From Sphingomonas glacialis (GTDB lineage: Bacteria; Pseudomonadota; Alphaproteobacteria; Sphingomonadales; Sphingomonadaceae): a DNA stretch of 64,000 nucleotides. Under the pieces are notes generated by a model that had not been told where the DNA came from, made no database searches, and was given only the letters and a program-made list of their open reading frames with translations. Within the stretch, counting starts at the first letter, position 1. Each line of letters opens with the position of its first letter. The position numbers were made by a program, and so were the translations under genes. The stretch covers positions 1,163,220 to 1,227,219 of the forward strand of contig NZ_RCZC01000002.1 of assembly GCF_006439055.1 (NCBI RefSeq), given 5' to 3'. This document shows, piece by piece, positions 16,981 through 28,514 of this stretch.

Positions 16981-18659
16981 TGCGCAGCCTCAGCTTTCTG
17001 CACCGCGCCGTCTCGGCGACGGTTCTGACGGCGCTGGTCGTCGGCGCGCCGATCCCGGCGCTGGGCGCGGGCGCCAAGCCGCCGCGGCGGGGTTCGCCCG
17101 CCCACCCGGCCAGCCACGCCGTGACGCATATCGGATCGGCCCCCACGGGCACGGTGCGGCCGACCAACGAGGTCACGCTGTCGACCGGGCAGGGCGAGCT
17201 GATCAATCTGCCCGGCAATGTCAGCGACGTGTGGATCTCGAACCCGGGGGTGGCCGACGTCTATGTCAGCAACCCGCGCCAGATCCATCTGTTCGGCAAG
17301 GATTTCGGCGAATCGACGCTCTTCGCGACGTCGTCGAACGGCGCGGTGATCTATTCCGCCAACATCCGCGTCAGCCAGAATTTGACATCGATCGACCGGA
17401 TGGTGAAGCTCGCCATGCCCGACAGCGACATCCGCGTCACCACGGTCGGCCAGATTGCGGTGCTGACCGGCACCGTCGTCTCGCCCGAGGATAGCGCGGC
17501 GGCGCAGCGGCTTGTCACCGGCCTGCTCAACCCCGGCGTCGCGCCGGGAACCGAGACCGGCCTCAAGATCGGCGTGATCAACCGGCTGCGCGCGGCGACC
17601 CCGCTGCAGGTCAATCTGCAGGTGCGCATCGCCGAAGTCAGCCGCAGCTTCGTCAAGAAGATCGGCGTCAACCTGAGCTCGGCCGACAGCACCGGCGGCT
17701 TCAAGTTCGGCCTGGGCCAAGGTCGCGGGCCAACGCAGTACACGCCCGGCGGCGCGCTGGGCACCGGGGTAACCACCGGCAACACCGGCACCAGCGTGAT
17801 CTCGGCTGTCGCGTCGGGCACCACGCTGGCCGCGGCGGGGCGCGTGCTCGGCGTCGATCTGATCTCGTCGCTCGATCTCGGCGAGACCGACGGCCAGGTC
17901 AGCACGCTTGCCAATCCGAACATCACCGTCATTTCGGGTGAGACCGGCTCGTTCCTGGCGGGCGGCGAATTCCCGATCCCGATCTCGCAGGGGCTCGGTG
18001 CGGTTTCGGTCGAATATAAGCAATATGGCGTCAGCCTGTCCTACACCCCGACGGTGCTCTCCGACGGGCGAATCTCGCTCCACGTCCGCCCCGAAGTGTC
18101 GCAGCTCTCGTCGCAGGGCGCGGTCACGCTGTCGGGCACCAACATCCCGGCGCTGACGACGCGGCGCGCCGAAACGACGGTCGAACTCGGCTCGGGCCAG
18201 AGCATGATGATCGCCGGGCTGTTGTCGAACAACCACAACAACTCGATCGACAAGGCACCGGGCCTGGGGGACATGCCCGTCCTCGGCACCCTGTTCCGCT
18301 CGAACAATTTCCAGCGCAACGAGACCGAGCTGGTGATCGTGATCACGCCGTATCTGGTCAAGCCGGTCAATGCGGCCGACATCGTCCTGCCGACCGATGG
18401 CTACAAGGCGCCGACCGATCTCGGCCGCGTCATCATGGGCCAGCTCGGCGAAGGCACCAATGGCGGCGATCGTCCCAAGCCGACGATGGCACCGGTCGAT
18501 GCTCTGCCGCAGGGCTTTGGCGACGCGGCATCCGCCACGCCGATGCGCGCGCCGATGGCGCCGGGCGAGCGGACCACCGCCGCGCCGCTGCAGGCGCTGC
18601 CCGCCCCGGCACGCACCCCCAAAAAGGGCGCGACCGCAGCGCCCGGTTTCAGCAATTAA
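16980..18659 (+). CDS. cpaC: Flp pilus secretin CpaC
   Basis: 559 residues. Outer-membrane secretin channel through which the pilus passes. A signal peptide (AVSATVLTALVVGAPIPALG) precedes the pilus-secretin N-domain (GELINLPGNVSDVWISNPGV), a BON-like domain (LTSIDRMVKLAMPDSDI) and the secretin core (GGEFPIPISQGLGAVSVEYK, then SLSYTPTVLSDGRISL and IAGLLSNNHNNSIDK). The last 80 residues are Ala/Pro-rich tail. Member of the tad system. Confidence 0.94.
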   Translation: MRSLSFLHRAVSATVLTALVVGAPIPALGAGAKPPRRGSPAHPASHAVTHIGSAPTGTVRPTNEVTLSTGQGELINLPGNVSDVWISNPGVADVYVSNPRQIHLFGKDFGESTLFATSSNGAVIYSANIRVSQNLTSIDRMVKLAMPDSDIRVTTVGQIAVLTGTVVSPEDSAAAQRLVTGLLNPGVAPGTETGLKIGVINRLRAATPLQVNLQVRIAEVSRSFVKKIGVNLSSADSTGGFKFGLGQGRGPTQYTPGGALGTGVTTGNTGTSVISAVASGTTLAAAGRVLGVDLISSLDLGETDGQVSTLANPNITVISGETGSFLAGGEFPIPISQGLGAVSVEYKQYGVSLSYTPTVLSDGRISLHVRPEVSQLSSQGAVTLSGTNIPALTTRRAETTVELGSGQSMMIAGLLSNNHNNSIDKAPGLGDMPVLGTLFRSNNFQRNETELVIVITPYLVKPVNAADIVLPTDGYKAPTDLGRVIMGQLGEGTNGGDRPKPTMAPVDALPQGFGDAASATPMRAPMAPGERTTAAPLQALPAPARTPKKGATAAPGFSN

Positions 18660-18671
18660 GGCCGGAGGAAC

Positions 18672-19319
18672 ATGACCATGGTCAAGCGCACCTTGTTGAT
18701 CGCATCCGCCCTGCTCCCCGCCTTGCTCGTCACGGCGTGCGCGGGGACGCAGAATCGCGGGCTCGAATCGGTTCACCAGCCGGTCGTCAGCCGCACCGAT
18801 TACGCGCTCGACGTCGCGACGAGCGGCGGCGACCTCGCATCGGGTGAGGAACAGCGCCTCGCCGGCTGGATGAGCTCGCTGCGCGTCGGCTATGGCGACC
18901 GCGTCGCGATCGACGACCCTGCCCCATACGGCGCCGGAGTGCGCGACGCGGTCGCACGGCAGGTCGCGCATTTCGGGCTGCTCGTGTCCGACGATGCACC
19001 GGTCACCAATGCGCCGGTCCAGCCGGGCACGATCCGCGTCGTCGTCACGCGCATGAAAGCACGCGTCCCCGGCTGCCCCGACTATAGCCGCAACAGCTCG
19101 ACCGATTTCGAATCGAACACCTCGTCCAATTACGGCTGCTCGAGCAACGCGACGCTTGCCGCGATGATCGCCAATCCGGCCGATCTCGTGCTCGGCCAGA
19201 CCGGCACCGGCGTCGCCGATCAGGTCGCTTCGGCCAAGGCGATCGACAGCTTCCGCAAGGCCGTGCCGAGCGGCGCGGGTGGCACCACCATCAAGGCCGA
19301 AAGCGCCGGGGGCAAATAA
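18672..19319 (+). CDS. cpaD: CpaD pilus assembly lipoprotein
   Basis: 215 residues. Lipoprotein signal with lipobox VTAC at about residues 20-23 (LLPALLVTACAGT). CpaD-family features include GGDLASGEEQRLAGWM and the conserved PGCPDYSR...NYGCSSNATLAAMIANPADL. It is thought to help locate the secretin. A GGAGG site precedes the ATG closely; a second ATG two codons later is possible. The TAA overlaps the cpaE ATG (TAATG). Confidence 0.9.
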   Translation: MTMVKRTLLIASALLPALLVTACAGTQNRGLESVHQPVVSRTDYALDVATSGGDLASGEEQRLAGWMSSLRVGYGDRVAIDDPAPYGAGVRDAVARQVAHFGLLVSDDAPVTNAPVQPGTIRVVVTRMKARVPGCPDYSRNSSTDFESNTSSNYGCSSNATLAAMIANPADLVLGQTGTGVADQVASAKAIDSFRKAVPSGAGGTTIKAESAGGK

Positions 19320-20605
19320 TGAACGCACCGTTCAATCCAGGCCGGATAGGTCTGCGCGATCCCTTCTCCGCCTATGTCTGCGACGAGACCACGGCCGAGA
19401 CGCTGCGGCCGATCGCGATCGAGATGGGCTGGGCGCCCGAAAAGGTGAACAAGGGTGGCCTGCGCAATGCGGTCCAGTCGCTTTCGGTCTCGGCCTCGCC
19501 GCAGATCCTGTTCGTCGATCTTTCGGAAAGCGGCGATCCGCTCAACGACATCAACGCGCTCGCCGAAGTGTGCGAGCCCGGCACGGTGGTGATCGCGGCG
19601 GGCCAGGTCAACGATGTCCGGCTCTACCGCGATCTGGTCGTCAGCGGGATCCAGGATTATCTGCTGAAACCGCTCAACCCCGACATGCTGCGCGAGGCGT
19701 TCACCAACGCGCAGGCGATCCTCAACGCGCCCAAGGCGGTCGAGGCCTCGACCGAGCGGCCGCACATCTCGACCGCGTTCATCGGCGCGCGCGGCGGTGT
19801 CGGCGCGTCGAGCATGGCGACCTCGGTCGCCTGGGTACTGAGCGAGAAGGGCGCGCGGACCACCGCCCTGCTCGATCTCGACGTGCATTTCGGCACAGGC
19901 GCGCTGTCGCTCGATCTCGAGCCCGGGCGCGGCCTGACCGACGCGATCGAGAATCCGAGCCGGATCGACGGCCTGTTCATCGAACGCGCGATGGTCAAGT
20001 CGAGCGAGCGGCTCTCGGTGCTGTCGGCCGAAGCGCCGATCAATTCGCCGCTGATGACCGACGGCTCGGCCTTCTACCAGTTGCAGGAGGAGATGCGCGC
20101 CGCGTTCGAATGCACTGTGGTCGATCTGCCGCGGGGCATGCTGGTGCAGCATCCGCATCTCATCTCCGACATCCAGGTCGCTGTGATCGTGACCGAACTC
20201 ACGCTTGCCGCGGCGCGCGACACGATCCGGCTGCTGTCGTGGATGAAATCGAACGCGCCGCAGACGCAGGTCGTGGTCGTCGCGAACCGCGTGCAGCCGA
20301 CCGCGCAGCTCGAGATCAGCCGCAAGGATTTCGAGGGCTCGATCGAACGCAAGATCGATATCAGCGTCGTCTTCGACCAGAAGCTCGCGGCGCAATCCGC
20401 CAAGCTCGGCAAGCCCTTCGCCGAGGCGGGTAAGGGCTCGAAGACGGTCCTGCCGATCATCGACCTCGCGACGAAATTGATGGCGGTCGGCGATTCGGCC
20501 GAGCCGATCGACAGCGTGGAAAAGAAGAAACCGGCGGGCAAGGGCCCCTCGCTGGTCGGCAAGTTCGACTTCAAGGCGATGGTTTCGCGCAAGAAGAAGG
20601 CGTGA
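19319..20605 (+). CDS. cpaE: CpaE/TadZ pilus localisation ATPase
   Basis: 428 residues. ParA/MinD-like ATPase that positions the pilus machine at the pole. An N-terminal receiver-like domain (PQILFVDLSESGDPLNDINA ... GIQDYLLKPLNPDML) is followed by the deviant P-loop IGARGGVGASSMAT, then LLDLDVHFGTGALSLDLE and VVVANRVQPTAQLEI. The C-terminus is lysine-rich. The next pilus gene starts 71 bp later and is tadB, not the cpaF ATPase. Confidence 0.93.
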   Translation: MNAPFNPGRIGLRDPFSAYVCDETTAETLRPIAIEMGWAPEKVNKGGLRNAVQSLSVSASPQILFVDLSESGDPLNDINALAEVCEPGTVVIAAGQVNDVRLYRDLVVSGIQDYLLKPLNPDMLREAFTNAQAILNAPKAVEASTERPHISTAFIGARGGVGASSMATSVAWVLSEKGARTTALLDLDVHFGTGALSLDLEPGRGLTDAIENPSRIDGLFIERAMVKSSERLSVLSAEAPINSPLMTDGSAFYQLQEEMRAAFECTVVDLPRGMLVQHPHLISDIQVAVIVTELTLAAARDTIRLLSWMKSNAPQTQVVVVANRVQPTAQLEISRKDFEGSIERKIDISVVFDQKLAAQSAKLGKPFAEAGKGSKTVLPIIDLATKLMAVGDSAEPIDSVEKKKPAGKGPSLVGKFDFKAMVSRKKKA

Positions 20606-20676
20606 TTGCACGCCAATGTCGGGTTTTGGGGGCGCCGTAAACGCCGTCGTAACGAAGCGGAGCGCTTGATAGGCCA

Positions 20677-21651
20677 ATGGACTTGATGCCCGTTCTTTCG
20701 CTGTGTGGCGGCGCGCTGATCATGCTGATGCTGATCGCGTTCGCCTTTGCCGGCCCCTCGCCCGAACGTGCTCGCACGCGCCGGGTCGCGGCGCTGCGCG
20801 CGCGGCACAGCGACTCGGCCAATACGCTGGCCGATGCGCAGCTGCGCCGCATCTCGGCGATGCAGGGCACGAAGATGGATGCCGCCGCGGCGCGCTTCCT
20901 GCCGCGCCCCGCCTTGCTCAAGAAGCGCCTGGCGATGACCGGCAAGACCTGGACCGTCGGCCAATATGGCATGGCGACGATCGGCATCGCGATGACGGTG
21001 ACGATCCTGCTGTCGATCGTGGGGCTGCCGGTGCTGCTCGGCCTGCTGCTCGGCATCGTCGTCGGCGCAGGCATTCCGCACATGGTGGTCGGCTTCTACA
21101 TCAAGCGCCGGATCGCCAAGTTCACCGCCAAATTCCCCGACGCGATCGAGCTGCTCGTGCGCGGCCTGCGCTCGGGCCTGCCGATCACCGAGACGATCGC
21201 GGTGGTCGGCGCCGAGGTCGATGGCCCGGTCGGCGTCGAGTTCAAGAACATCACCGACAAGATGAAGATCGGCCGGACGATGGACGCGGCGCTCCAGGAA
21301 ACCGCCGACCGGCTCGGCACGCCCGAATTCCAGTTCTTCGTCATCACCATCGCGATCCAGCGCGAGACCGGCGGCAACCTTGCCGAAACGCTCGCCAACC
21401 TCGCCAACGTGCTGCGCATGCGCAGTCAGATGAAGCTCAAGATCAAGGCGATGTCGTCCGAATCGAAGGCCTCGGCCTATATCGTCGGGTCTTTGCCGTT
21501 CATCGTGTTCGGGCTGATCTGGATGATCAACGGCAACTACATGCAGAACTTCTTCGTCGATCAGCGGCTGATGGTCGTCGGCGGTGGCGGGCTGATCTGG
21601 ATGGGGCTCGGCGCCTTCATCATGAGCCGCATGGTCAATTTCGAGATTTGA
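20677..21651 (+). CDS. tadB: Type II secretion F-domain protein TadB
   Basis: 324 residues. Inner-membrane platform protein of the tad system. Helix VLSLCGGALIMLMLIAFAFA, two central helices (VTILLSIVGLPVLLGLLLGIV), the T2SSF domain (FPDAIELLVRGLRSGLPITE ... GGNLAETLANLANVLR) and a C-terminal helix pair give the usual topology. tadC follows after 4 bp. Starts after a 71-bp gap in which I see no gene. Confidence 0.92.
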   Translation: MDLMPVLSLCGGALIMLMLIAFAFAGPSPERARTRRVAALRARHSDSANTLADAQLRRISAMQGTKMDAAAARFLPRPALLKKRLAMTGKTWTVGQYGMATIGIAMTVTILLSIVGLPVLLGLLLGIVVGAGIPHMVVGFYIKRRIAKFTAKFPDAIELLVRGLRSGLPITETIAVVGAEVDGPVGVEFKNITDKMKIGRTMDAALQETADRLGTPEFQFFVITIAIQRETGGNLAETLANLANVLRMRSQMKLKIKAMSSESKASAYIVGSLPFIVFGLIWMINGNYMQNFFVDQRLMVVGGGGLIWMGLGAFIMSRMVNFEI

Positions 21652-21655
21652 TGCG

Positions 21656-22654
21656 ATGAACCCCGTCAGCTCGCCCACCGGCCCGCATATCCTCGGCATC
21701 GACGTCTATACCGTCGCGACCCTCCTGGCCGGCGTCGCCGCGTTGATGGTGCTGCTCGCAGTCTATGCCGCGACCACCGCGCGCGACCCGATGACCAAGC
21801 GCGTCAAGGCGCTCAACGACCGGCGCGAGCAGCTCAAGGCGGGCATCACCGCCTCGACCAAGCGCCGCGCCAAGCTCGTCACCAAGAACGAGACGACCGA
21901 CCGCATCAAGGCGCTGCTGTCGGGCCTCAAGGTGTTGCAGGACAGCCAGGTCAAGGCGGCGCAGATCAAGCTGATGCAGGCCGGCATCCGCTCGAAGGAA
22001 TACGCCGTCGCGGTCATTTTCGGCCGGCTCATGCTCCCGCTGACGTGGGGCGTGTTCGGCGTCTATGTCGTCTACGGCACGTCGATGTTCGCAGGGTGGA
22101 CGCCGTGGAAGGCGTATGCGCTGGTCGCGATGAATTTCGTGCTGTCGTACAAGGCACCCGACCTCTATCTCAACAATCTCGTCACCAAACGCTCGCAGGC
22201 GATCCAGAAGGGCCTGCCCGATGCGCTCGACCTGCTGGTGATCTGTGCCGAAGCGGGACTCACCGTAGATGCCGCGTTCCAGCGCGTCGCACGCGAACTG
22301 GGCCGCGCCTATCCCGAACTGGGCGACGAATTCACGCTCACCGCGATCGAGCTCGGCTTCCTGTCCGAGCGCCGCCAGGCGTTCGAGAACCTTGCGCAAC
22401 GCGTCAAACTGGACGCGATCAAGGGCGTCGTCACGACGATGATTCAGACCGAGAAATACGGCACGCCGCTGGCCAGCGCGTTGCGCGTGCTGTCGGGCGA
22501 GTTCCGCAACGAACGCATGATGCGCGCCGAGGAAAAGGCTGCGCGACTGCCGGCGATCATGACGATCCCGCTGATCCTGTTCATCCTGCCGGTGCTGTTC
22601 GTCGTAATTCTCGGACCGGCTGCCTGCTCGATCTCCGACGCGCTCATCCACTGA
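21656..22654 (+). CDS. tadC: Type II secretion F-domain protein TadC
   Basis: 332 residues. Second inner-membrane platform protein of the pilus machine, partner of TadB. Helices near the N-terminus (YTVATLLAGVAALMVLLAV) and the T2SSF domain (LPDALDLLVICAEAGLTVDA, then ALRVLSGEFRNERMMRAEEK) are clear; the C-terminus is hydrophobic (IPLILFILPVLFVVILGPA). Last recognisable pilus gene here. Confidence 0.92.
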   Translation: MNPVSSPTGPHILGIDVYTVATLLAGVAALMVLLAVYAATTARDPMTKRVKALNDRREQLKAGITASTKRRAKLVTKNETTDRIKALLSGLKVLQDSQVKAAQIKLMQAGIRSKEYAVAVIFGRLMLPLTWGVFGVYVVYGTSMFAGWTPWKAYALVAMNFVLSYKAPDLYLNNLVTKRSQAIQKGLPDALDLLVICAEAGLTVDAAFQRVARELGRAYPELGDEFTLTAIELGFLSERRQAFENLAQRVKLDAIKGVVTTMIQTEKYGTPLASALRVLSGEFRNERMMRAEEKAARLPAIMTIPLILFILPVLFVVILGPAACSISDALIH

Positions 22655-22732
22655 GGCCAGGCGCGAGCGCTCTTGCCGCGGGGCGTGGTTAACGGCATTT
22701 TATCTCACGATATTATGTCGGGGGATGAGGCC

Positions 22733-23341
22733 ATGCTGTTCACCTCAGCGGAACAGGTCGTCATGCTGGCGGTCGCGCTGCTAGCCGGTTGGCTGCTCGG
22801 TTTGGCGAGCGCGCCGCGGGCCGCCAGATGGAAGCGGCGCGCGCAGGGCCAGGCCGCGCGCTTCGCCACCTATCACCGCGATGTCGAGGACCGGTTGCGC
22901 GCAGCGCAGCAGCGCGCGACCGACCTGAAGGACGAACTGACGGCGCTGCACGCCGACCATGCCGATGCCGAACAGACGATCGCGCGGCTGCGCGGCGGTG
23001 CCGCTGCGAGCGGCGCTGCCTTGGCCGAGGCCGCGACCGCGGAGCCGCTCGCGATTCCACCTGCACCTTCCCCCACGCCGCAACTGCCAGCGCCGACCGA
23101 CCGCCCGCGCGACGATCTGACGCGGATCAGCGGGATCGATCCGATGCTCGCGATGCGGCTGTTCAGCCTCGCCCTGGTGCGCTTCGAGGATATCGAAACG
23201 CTCTCGGCAGAGGACGAACTGGCGCTTGAGCCGCGGCTCGATCTGCCCGCGGGCTATATCGCGCGCAACCGCTGGCGCAGCGAAGCGGCTTCGCTGCGCG
23301 CTGGGTCGATGGATGCGGAGGCGGAAGGACTCGTGGCGTAG
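22733..23341 (+). CDS. Membrane-anchored coiled-coil protein with C-terminal helix-hairpin-helix-like domain
   Basis: About 202 residues from ATG 22733, which has a good GGGGGATGAGG site; earlier TTG 22673 and ATG 22715 are weaker. One N-terminal membrane helix (VVMLAVALLAGWLLGLASA), a charged coiled coil (about residues 35-85, DRLRAAQQRATDLKDELTAL), a Pro/Ala linker, then DDLTRISGIDPMLAMRLFSL, which resembles the helix-hairpin-helix of DUF4332-like domains. That domain often binds nucleic acid or serves as a protein contact. It trails tadC by 78 bp and may be part of the pilus operon. Function unknown. Confidence 0.75.
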   Translation: MLFTSAEQVVMLAVALLAGWLLGLASAPRAARWKRRAQGQAARFATYHRDVEDRLRAAQQRATDLKDELTALHADHADAEQTIARLRGGAAASGAALAEAATAEPLAIPPAPSPTPQLPAPTDRPRDDLTRISGIDPMLAMRLFSLALVRFEDIETLSAEDELALEPRLDLPAGYIARNRWRSEAASLRAGSMDAEAEGLVA

Positions 23342-23373
23342 CCGGCGCGCAACGCCGCCGGCTCCGCCACGAG
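23330..23373. terminator. Long GC-rich hairpin between convergent genes
   Basis: The 18-base arms 23330-23347 and 23356-23373 are complementary at 17 positions with an 8-base loop. The hairpin spans the last codons of the coiled-coil gene and ends 2 bp before the ppdK stop, so it could end transcription from both sides. No U-tract follows on either strand, which lowers confidence that it is an intrinsic terminator. Confidence 0.5.
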
Positions 23374-23375
23374 AC

Positions 23376-26039
<2,664 letters not shown>

Positions 26040-26117
26040 GGAGTATCCCTACCTAGTGCCTGGTTTTCGCTGGGGAGGCGTCGGCAAAAGTCGCAGTAAA
26101 GTCACACCATCGCGGGG

Positions 26118-28487
26118 CTAGCCCTCGATCTTCGAGAAGTCGGCCACATTGTGCACCGCAGCACGAACGCGATCAAGCAACCCGAGCCGCGCCGTGCGCT
26201 TGGCGGGTTCGGGGTCGTTGACGATGACGCTTTCGAAGAAGGCGTCGATGGGTGCGCGCAGCGTCGCGAGGGCTGCCATCGCGGCTTCGAAATCCTCGCG
26301 CTCGATCGCAGCGGCGGCTGCCGGTTCGGCCGCGTCGAGCGCGGCGGCGAGTGCGGTCTCGGCGGGTTCTGGGGTGTAGCCAGATGCCGTCGCCCCGGCG
26401 GAGGCCGGGGCCGTTGCGTTGGTGGCACCCGTTTCACCCGGTGGTAGAGCGGCCCCGGCCTGCGCCGGGGCGACGAAGCCCTCCTTCTTCAGGATATTCG
26501 CCGCACGCTTGTACCCGGCGAGCAAGTTCGCCCCATCCTCGGTCCCGACGAACCCCTGCAACGCCCGCACGCGCGCGAGCAGGCGGACGAGATCGTCCTC
26601 CCCCCCGAGCGCGAACACCGCGTCGATCAGGTCGTGCCGGACACCGGCTTCGCGTTGCTGGACTTTGAGGCGATCGGCGAAGAAGTTAGTCAGCGCGGCG
26701 CTCGTTGCGGCCTCGTCGACAAGCGTTTGCGGAGACGCAACAATCCCGGTTGCAACGTCACGGGCGGCAAATTCTTTTTCACCCCAAATCCAGCGCCGAC
26801 CGGTGTCTTCTTTCGGTGCCAAAATATCAATAACGAAAGTCACCGCGTCAGAGAGCCGAAACCGCAGATCATTATTGGACGTCAGACTTTGCGCCGCAAG
26901 CATCGCTCGCCTTAGCGCGAACGGATCTTTCGATCCGGTTGGAGGCAGACCCGCTGCGAAGAATCCGACCAGCGTATCCAGCTTGTCCGCCAAGCTCACC
27001 GCCACCGTCACCGGATCGGTCGGCACGTCATCGCCCTGCCCGACCGGCTTGTAGTGATCGCGGATCGCCGCCGCGACGGCGGGGTGCTCGCCTTGCGCTG
27101 CAGCGTAATAGCCGCCCATCAGGCCCTGCAGCTCGGGGAATTCGCCGACCATGCCGGTGACGAGATCGGCCTTGCACAGGCGCGCGGCGCGCTCCGCGAG
27201 GTCGGCCAGATTTCCCTCTCCCCTTGTGGGAGAGGGAGGGAGGAGCGAAGCGACGGAAGGGTGAGGGGGCGTGGCGGCGGACGCCCCATCAGCGTCCCCC
27301 TCACCCTTCCCATCCGCAAGGGCGGATGGGCCCCTTCCCTCTCCCACAAGGGGAGAGGGAGAAGGCAGCACGATCCCCTCCTCCACCAACCACCGCGCGA
27401 GCTTGGCGACGCGGTCGACCTTGTCCGCCACCGTGCCAAGCTTTTCGTGGAACACGATCCGGTCGAGCTTGGCCGCCTGCTCTTCGAGCGGCACCTTGAG
27501 ATCGGTCTCGTAGAAGAATTTGGCGTCGGACAGCCGTGCCGCGAGGACCTTGCGGTTGCCCTCGACGATCTTCGCGCCGCCATCGGCCGCGTCGATATTG
27601 GCGGTGCAGACGAACGCATTCGCCAGCGCGCCCGCGGCATCGCGGCACACGAAATACTTCTGGTTCACGCGCGCGGTGAGCTGGATCACCTCGGGCGGCA
27701 CTTCCAGAAACGCCTCGTCGAAGCGGCCGAGAAGCGGCACCGGCCATTCGGTCAGCCCGGCATTTTCGCTCAACAGCCCCTCGTCCTGCACCAGCTCGAG
27801 CCCGGCCTTGCGCGCGGCCATCGTCGCGCCGAGCGCGATGATCTGGCGGCGTTCGGCCTGGTCGACGATCACGTGGCAGGCGCGCAATTTCTCGACATAG
27901 TCGTTGGCATTGCCGATCGTGATGACGTGCGGATGGTGGAAGCGATGCCCGACGGTCGCGGCACCGCTGGTGATGCCGGCGATCTCGCACTCGATCACGG
28001 CGTCGCCGAACAGCGCGACGATCCCCTGCAGCGGGCGGACCCAGCGCAGCGATTCCATCGTGGTCGAGGCAGCACCCCAGCGCATCGCCTTGGGCCAGGG
28101 GAAGGCGCGGACGATCGCGGGGATTGCTGCTGCCAGCACGTCGGCGGTGGCGCGGCCGGGCTTGTCGATCACCGCGAACAGGATGCCGTCGCGCTCGACC
28201 AGTTGCTCGCGCGTGAGGCCGGTCTTGCGCAGGAAGCCCTCGAGCGCCTGCGGTGGGGCGCTGGTCTTGGGGCCCTTGGTCTCTTCCGACACGGCATCGG
28301 TCTGCGCGGGGAGATCGCGTGCGATCAGCACGAGGCGGCGCGGCGTGGCATAGGTCTGCAGCTCGCCTGGCTGGAGGCCGGCCTTGGCGAGCTCGGCAGT
28401 GAAGAGTTTAGCGAGATCCTCGCGCGCGCGATCCTGCATCCGCGCGGGGATTTCCTCGGAGCGCAGCTCCAGCAGAAAGTCCGTCAT
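26118..28487 (-). CDS. glyS: Glycyl-tRNA synthetase beta subunit carrying two repeat-derived insertions
   Basis: 789 residues; the family is usually near 690-710. With GlyQ it charges tRNA-Gly. Core blocks FLLELRSEEIPARMQ, WPKAMRWGAASTTMESLRWV and HEKLGTVADKVDRVAKLA are intact. Two inserts are not family sequence: about residues 375-425 (LPSPSPLVGEGRGPSALADG onward) are the translation of a family B palindromic repeat, and about residues 671-700 (APAQAGAALPPGETGATNAT onward) of a family A repeat. Both keep the frame open, so the gene looks functional. ATG 28487 is preferred over a GTG two codons upstream. Confidence 0.93.
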   Translation of the reverse strand: MTDFLLELRSEEIPARMQDRAREDLAKLFTAELAKAGLQPGELQTYATPRRLVLIARDLPAQTDAVSEETKGPKTSAPPQALEGFLRKTGLTREQLVERDGILFAVIDKPGRATADVLAAAIPAIVRAFPWPKAMRWGAASTTMESLRWVRPLQGIVALFGDAVIECEIAGITSGAATVGHRFHHPHVITIGNANDYVEKLRACHVIVDQAERRQIIALGATMAARKAGLELVQDEGLLSENAGLTEWPVPLLGRFDEAFLEVPPEVIQLTARVNQKYFVCRDAAGALANAFVCTANIDAADGGAKIVEGNRKVLAARLSDAKFFYETDLKVPLEEQAAKLDRIVFHEKLGTVADKVDRVAKLARWLVEEGIVLPSPSPLVGEGRGPSALADGKGEGDADGASAATPPHPSVASLLPPSPTRGEGNLADLAERAARLCKADLVTGMVGEFPELQGLMGGYYAAAQGEHPAVAAAIRDHYKPVGQGDDVPTDPVTVAVSLADKLDTLVGFFAAGLPPTGSKDPFALRRAMLAAQSLTSNNDLRFRLSDAVTFVIDILAPKEDTGRRWIWGEKEFAARDVATGIVASPQTLVDEAATSAALTNFFADRLKVQQREAGVRHDLIDAVFALGGEDDLVRLLARVRALQGFVGTEDGANLLAGYKRAANILKKEGFVAPAQAGAALPPGETGATNATAPASAGATASGYTPEPAETALAAALDAAEPAAAAAIEREDFEAAMAALATLRAPIDAFFESVIVNDPEPAKRTARLGLLDRVRAAVHNVADFSKIEG
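26388..26475. repeat. Palindromic repeat, family A (GTCGCCCCGG type), inside glyS
   Basis: Arms 26388-26413 and 26450-26475 are complementary at 25 of 26 positions. The 88-bp element matches the arms of the copies at 40.1 kb (GTCGCCCC subtype). It lies wholly within the glyS reading frame and encodes an Ala/Gly/Pro-rich linker between KKEGFV and YTPEPAE. Confidence 0.88.
27212..27363. repeat. Palindromic repeat, family B, inside glyS
   Basis: Outer arms TCCCTCTCCCCTTGTGGGAG and the complement at 27333-27360, with inner pairs GGAAGGGTGAGGG / CCCTCACCCTTCC and CCATCCGC / GCGGATGG. The same layout recurs at 32.3 kb and 52.8 kb in intergenic positions. Here it is read through in-frame as about 51 residues of GlyS. 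Confidence 0.88.
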
Positions 28488-28514
28488 GCGCACACCCCGT
28501 CAGCGATCGAAACG

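Noticed and set aside
16512..19328. Very long minus-strand open frame opposite cpaB-cpaD
   Set aside because: It is the mirror of well-supported genes; the codon bias of GC-rich plus-strand genes leaves the opposite frame free of stops. Its translation is Arg/Asp/His-rich with no domain.
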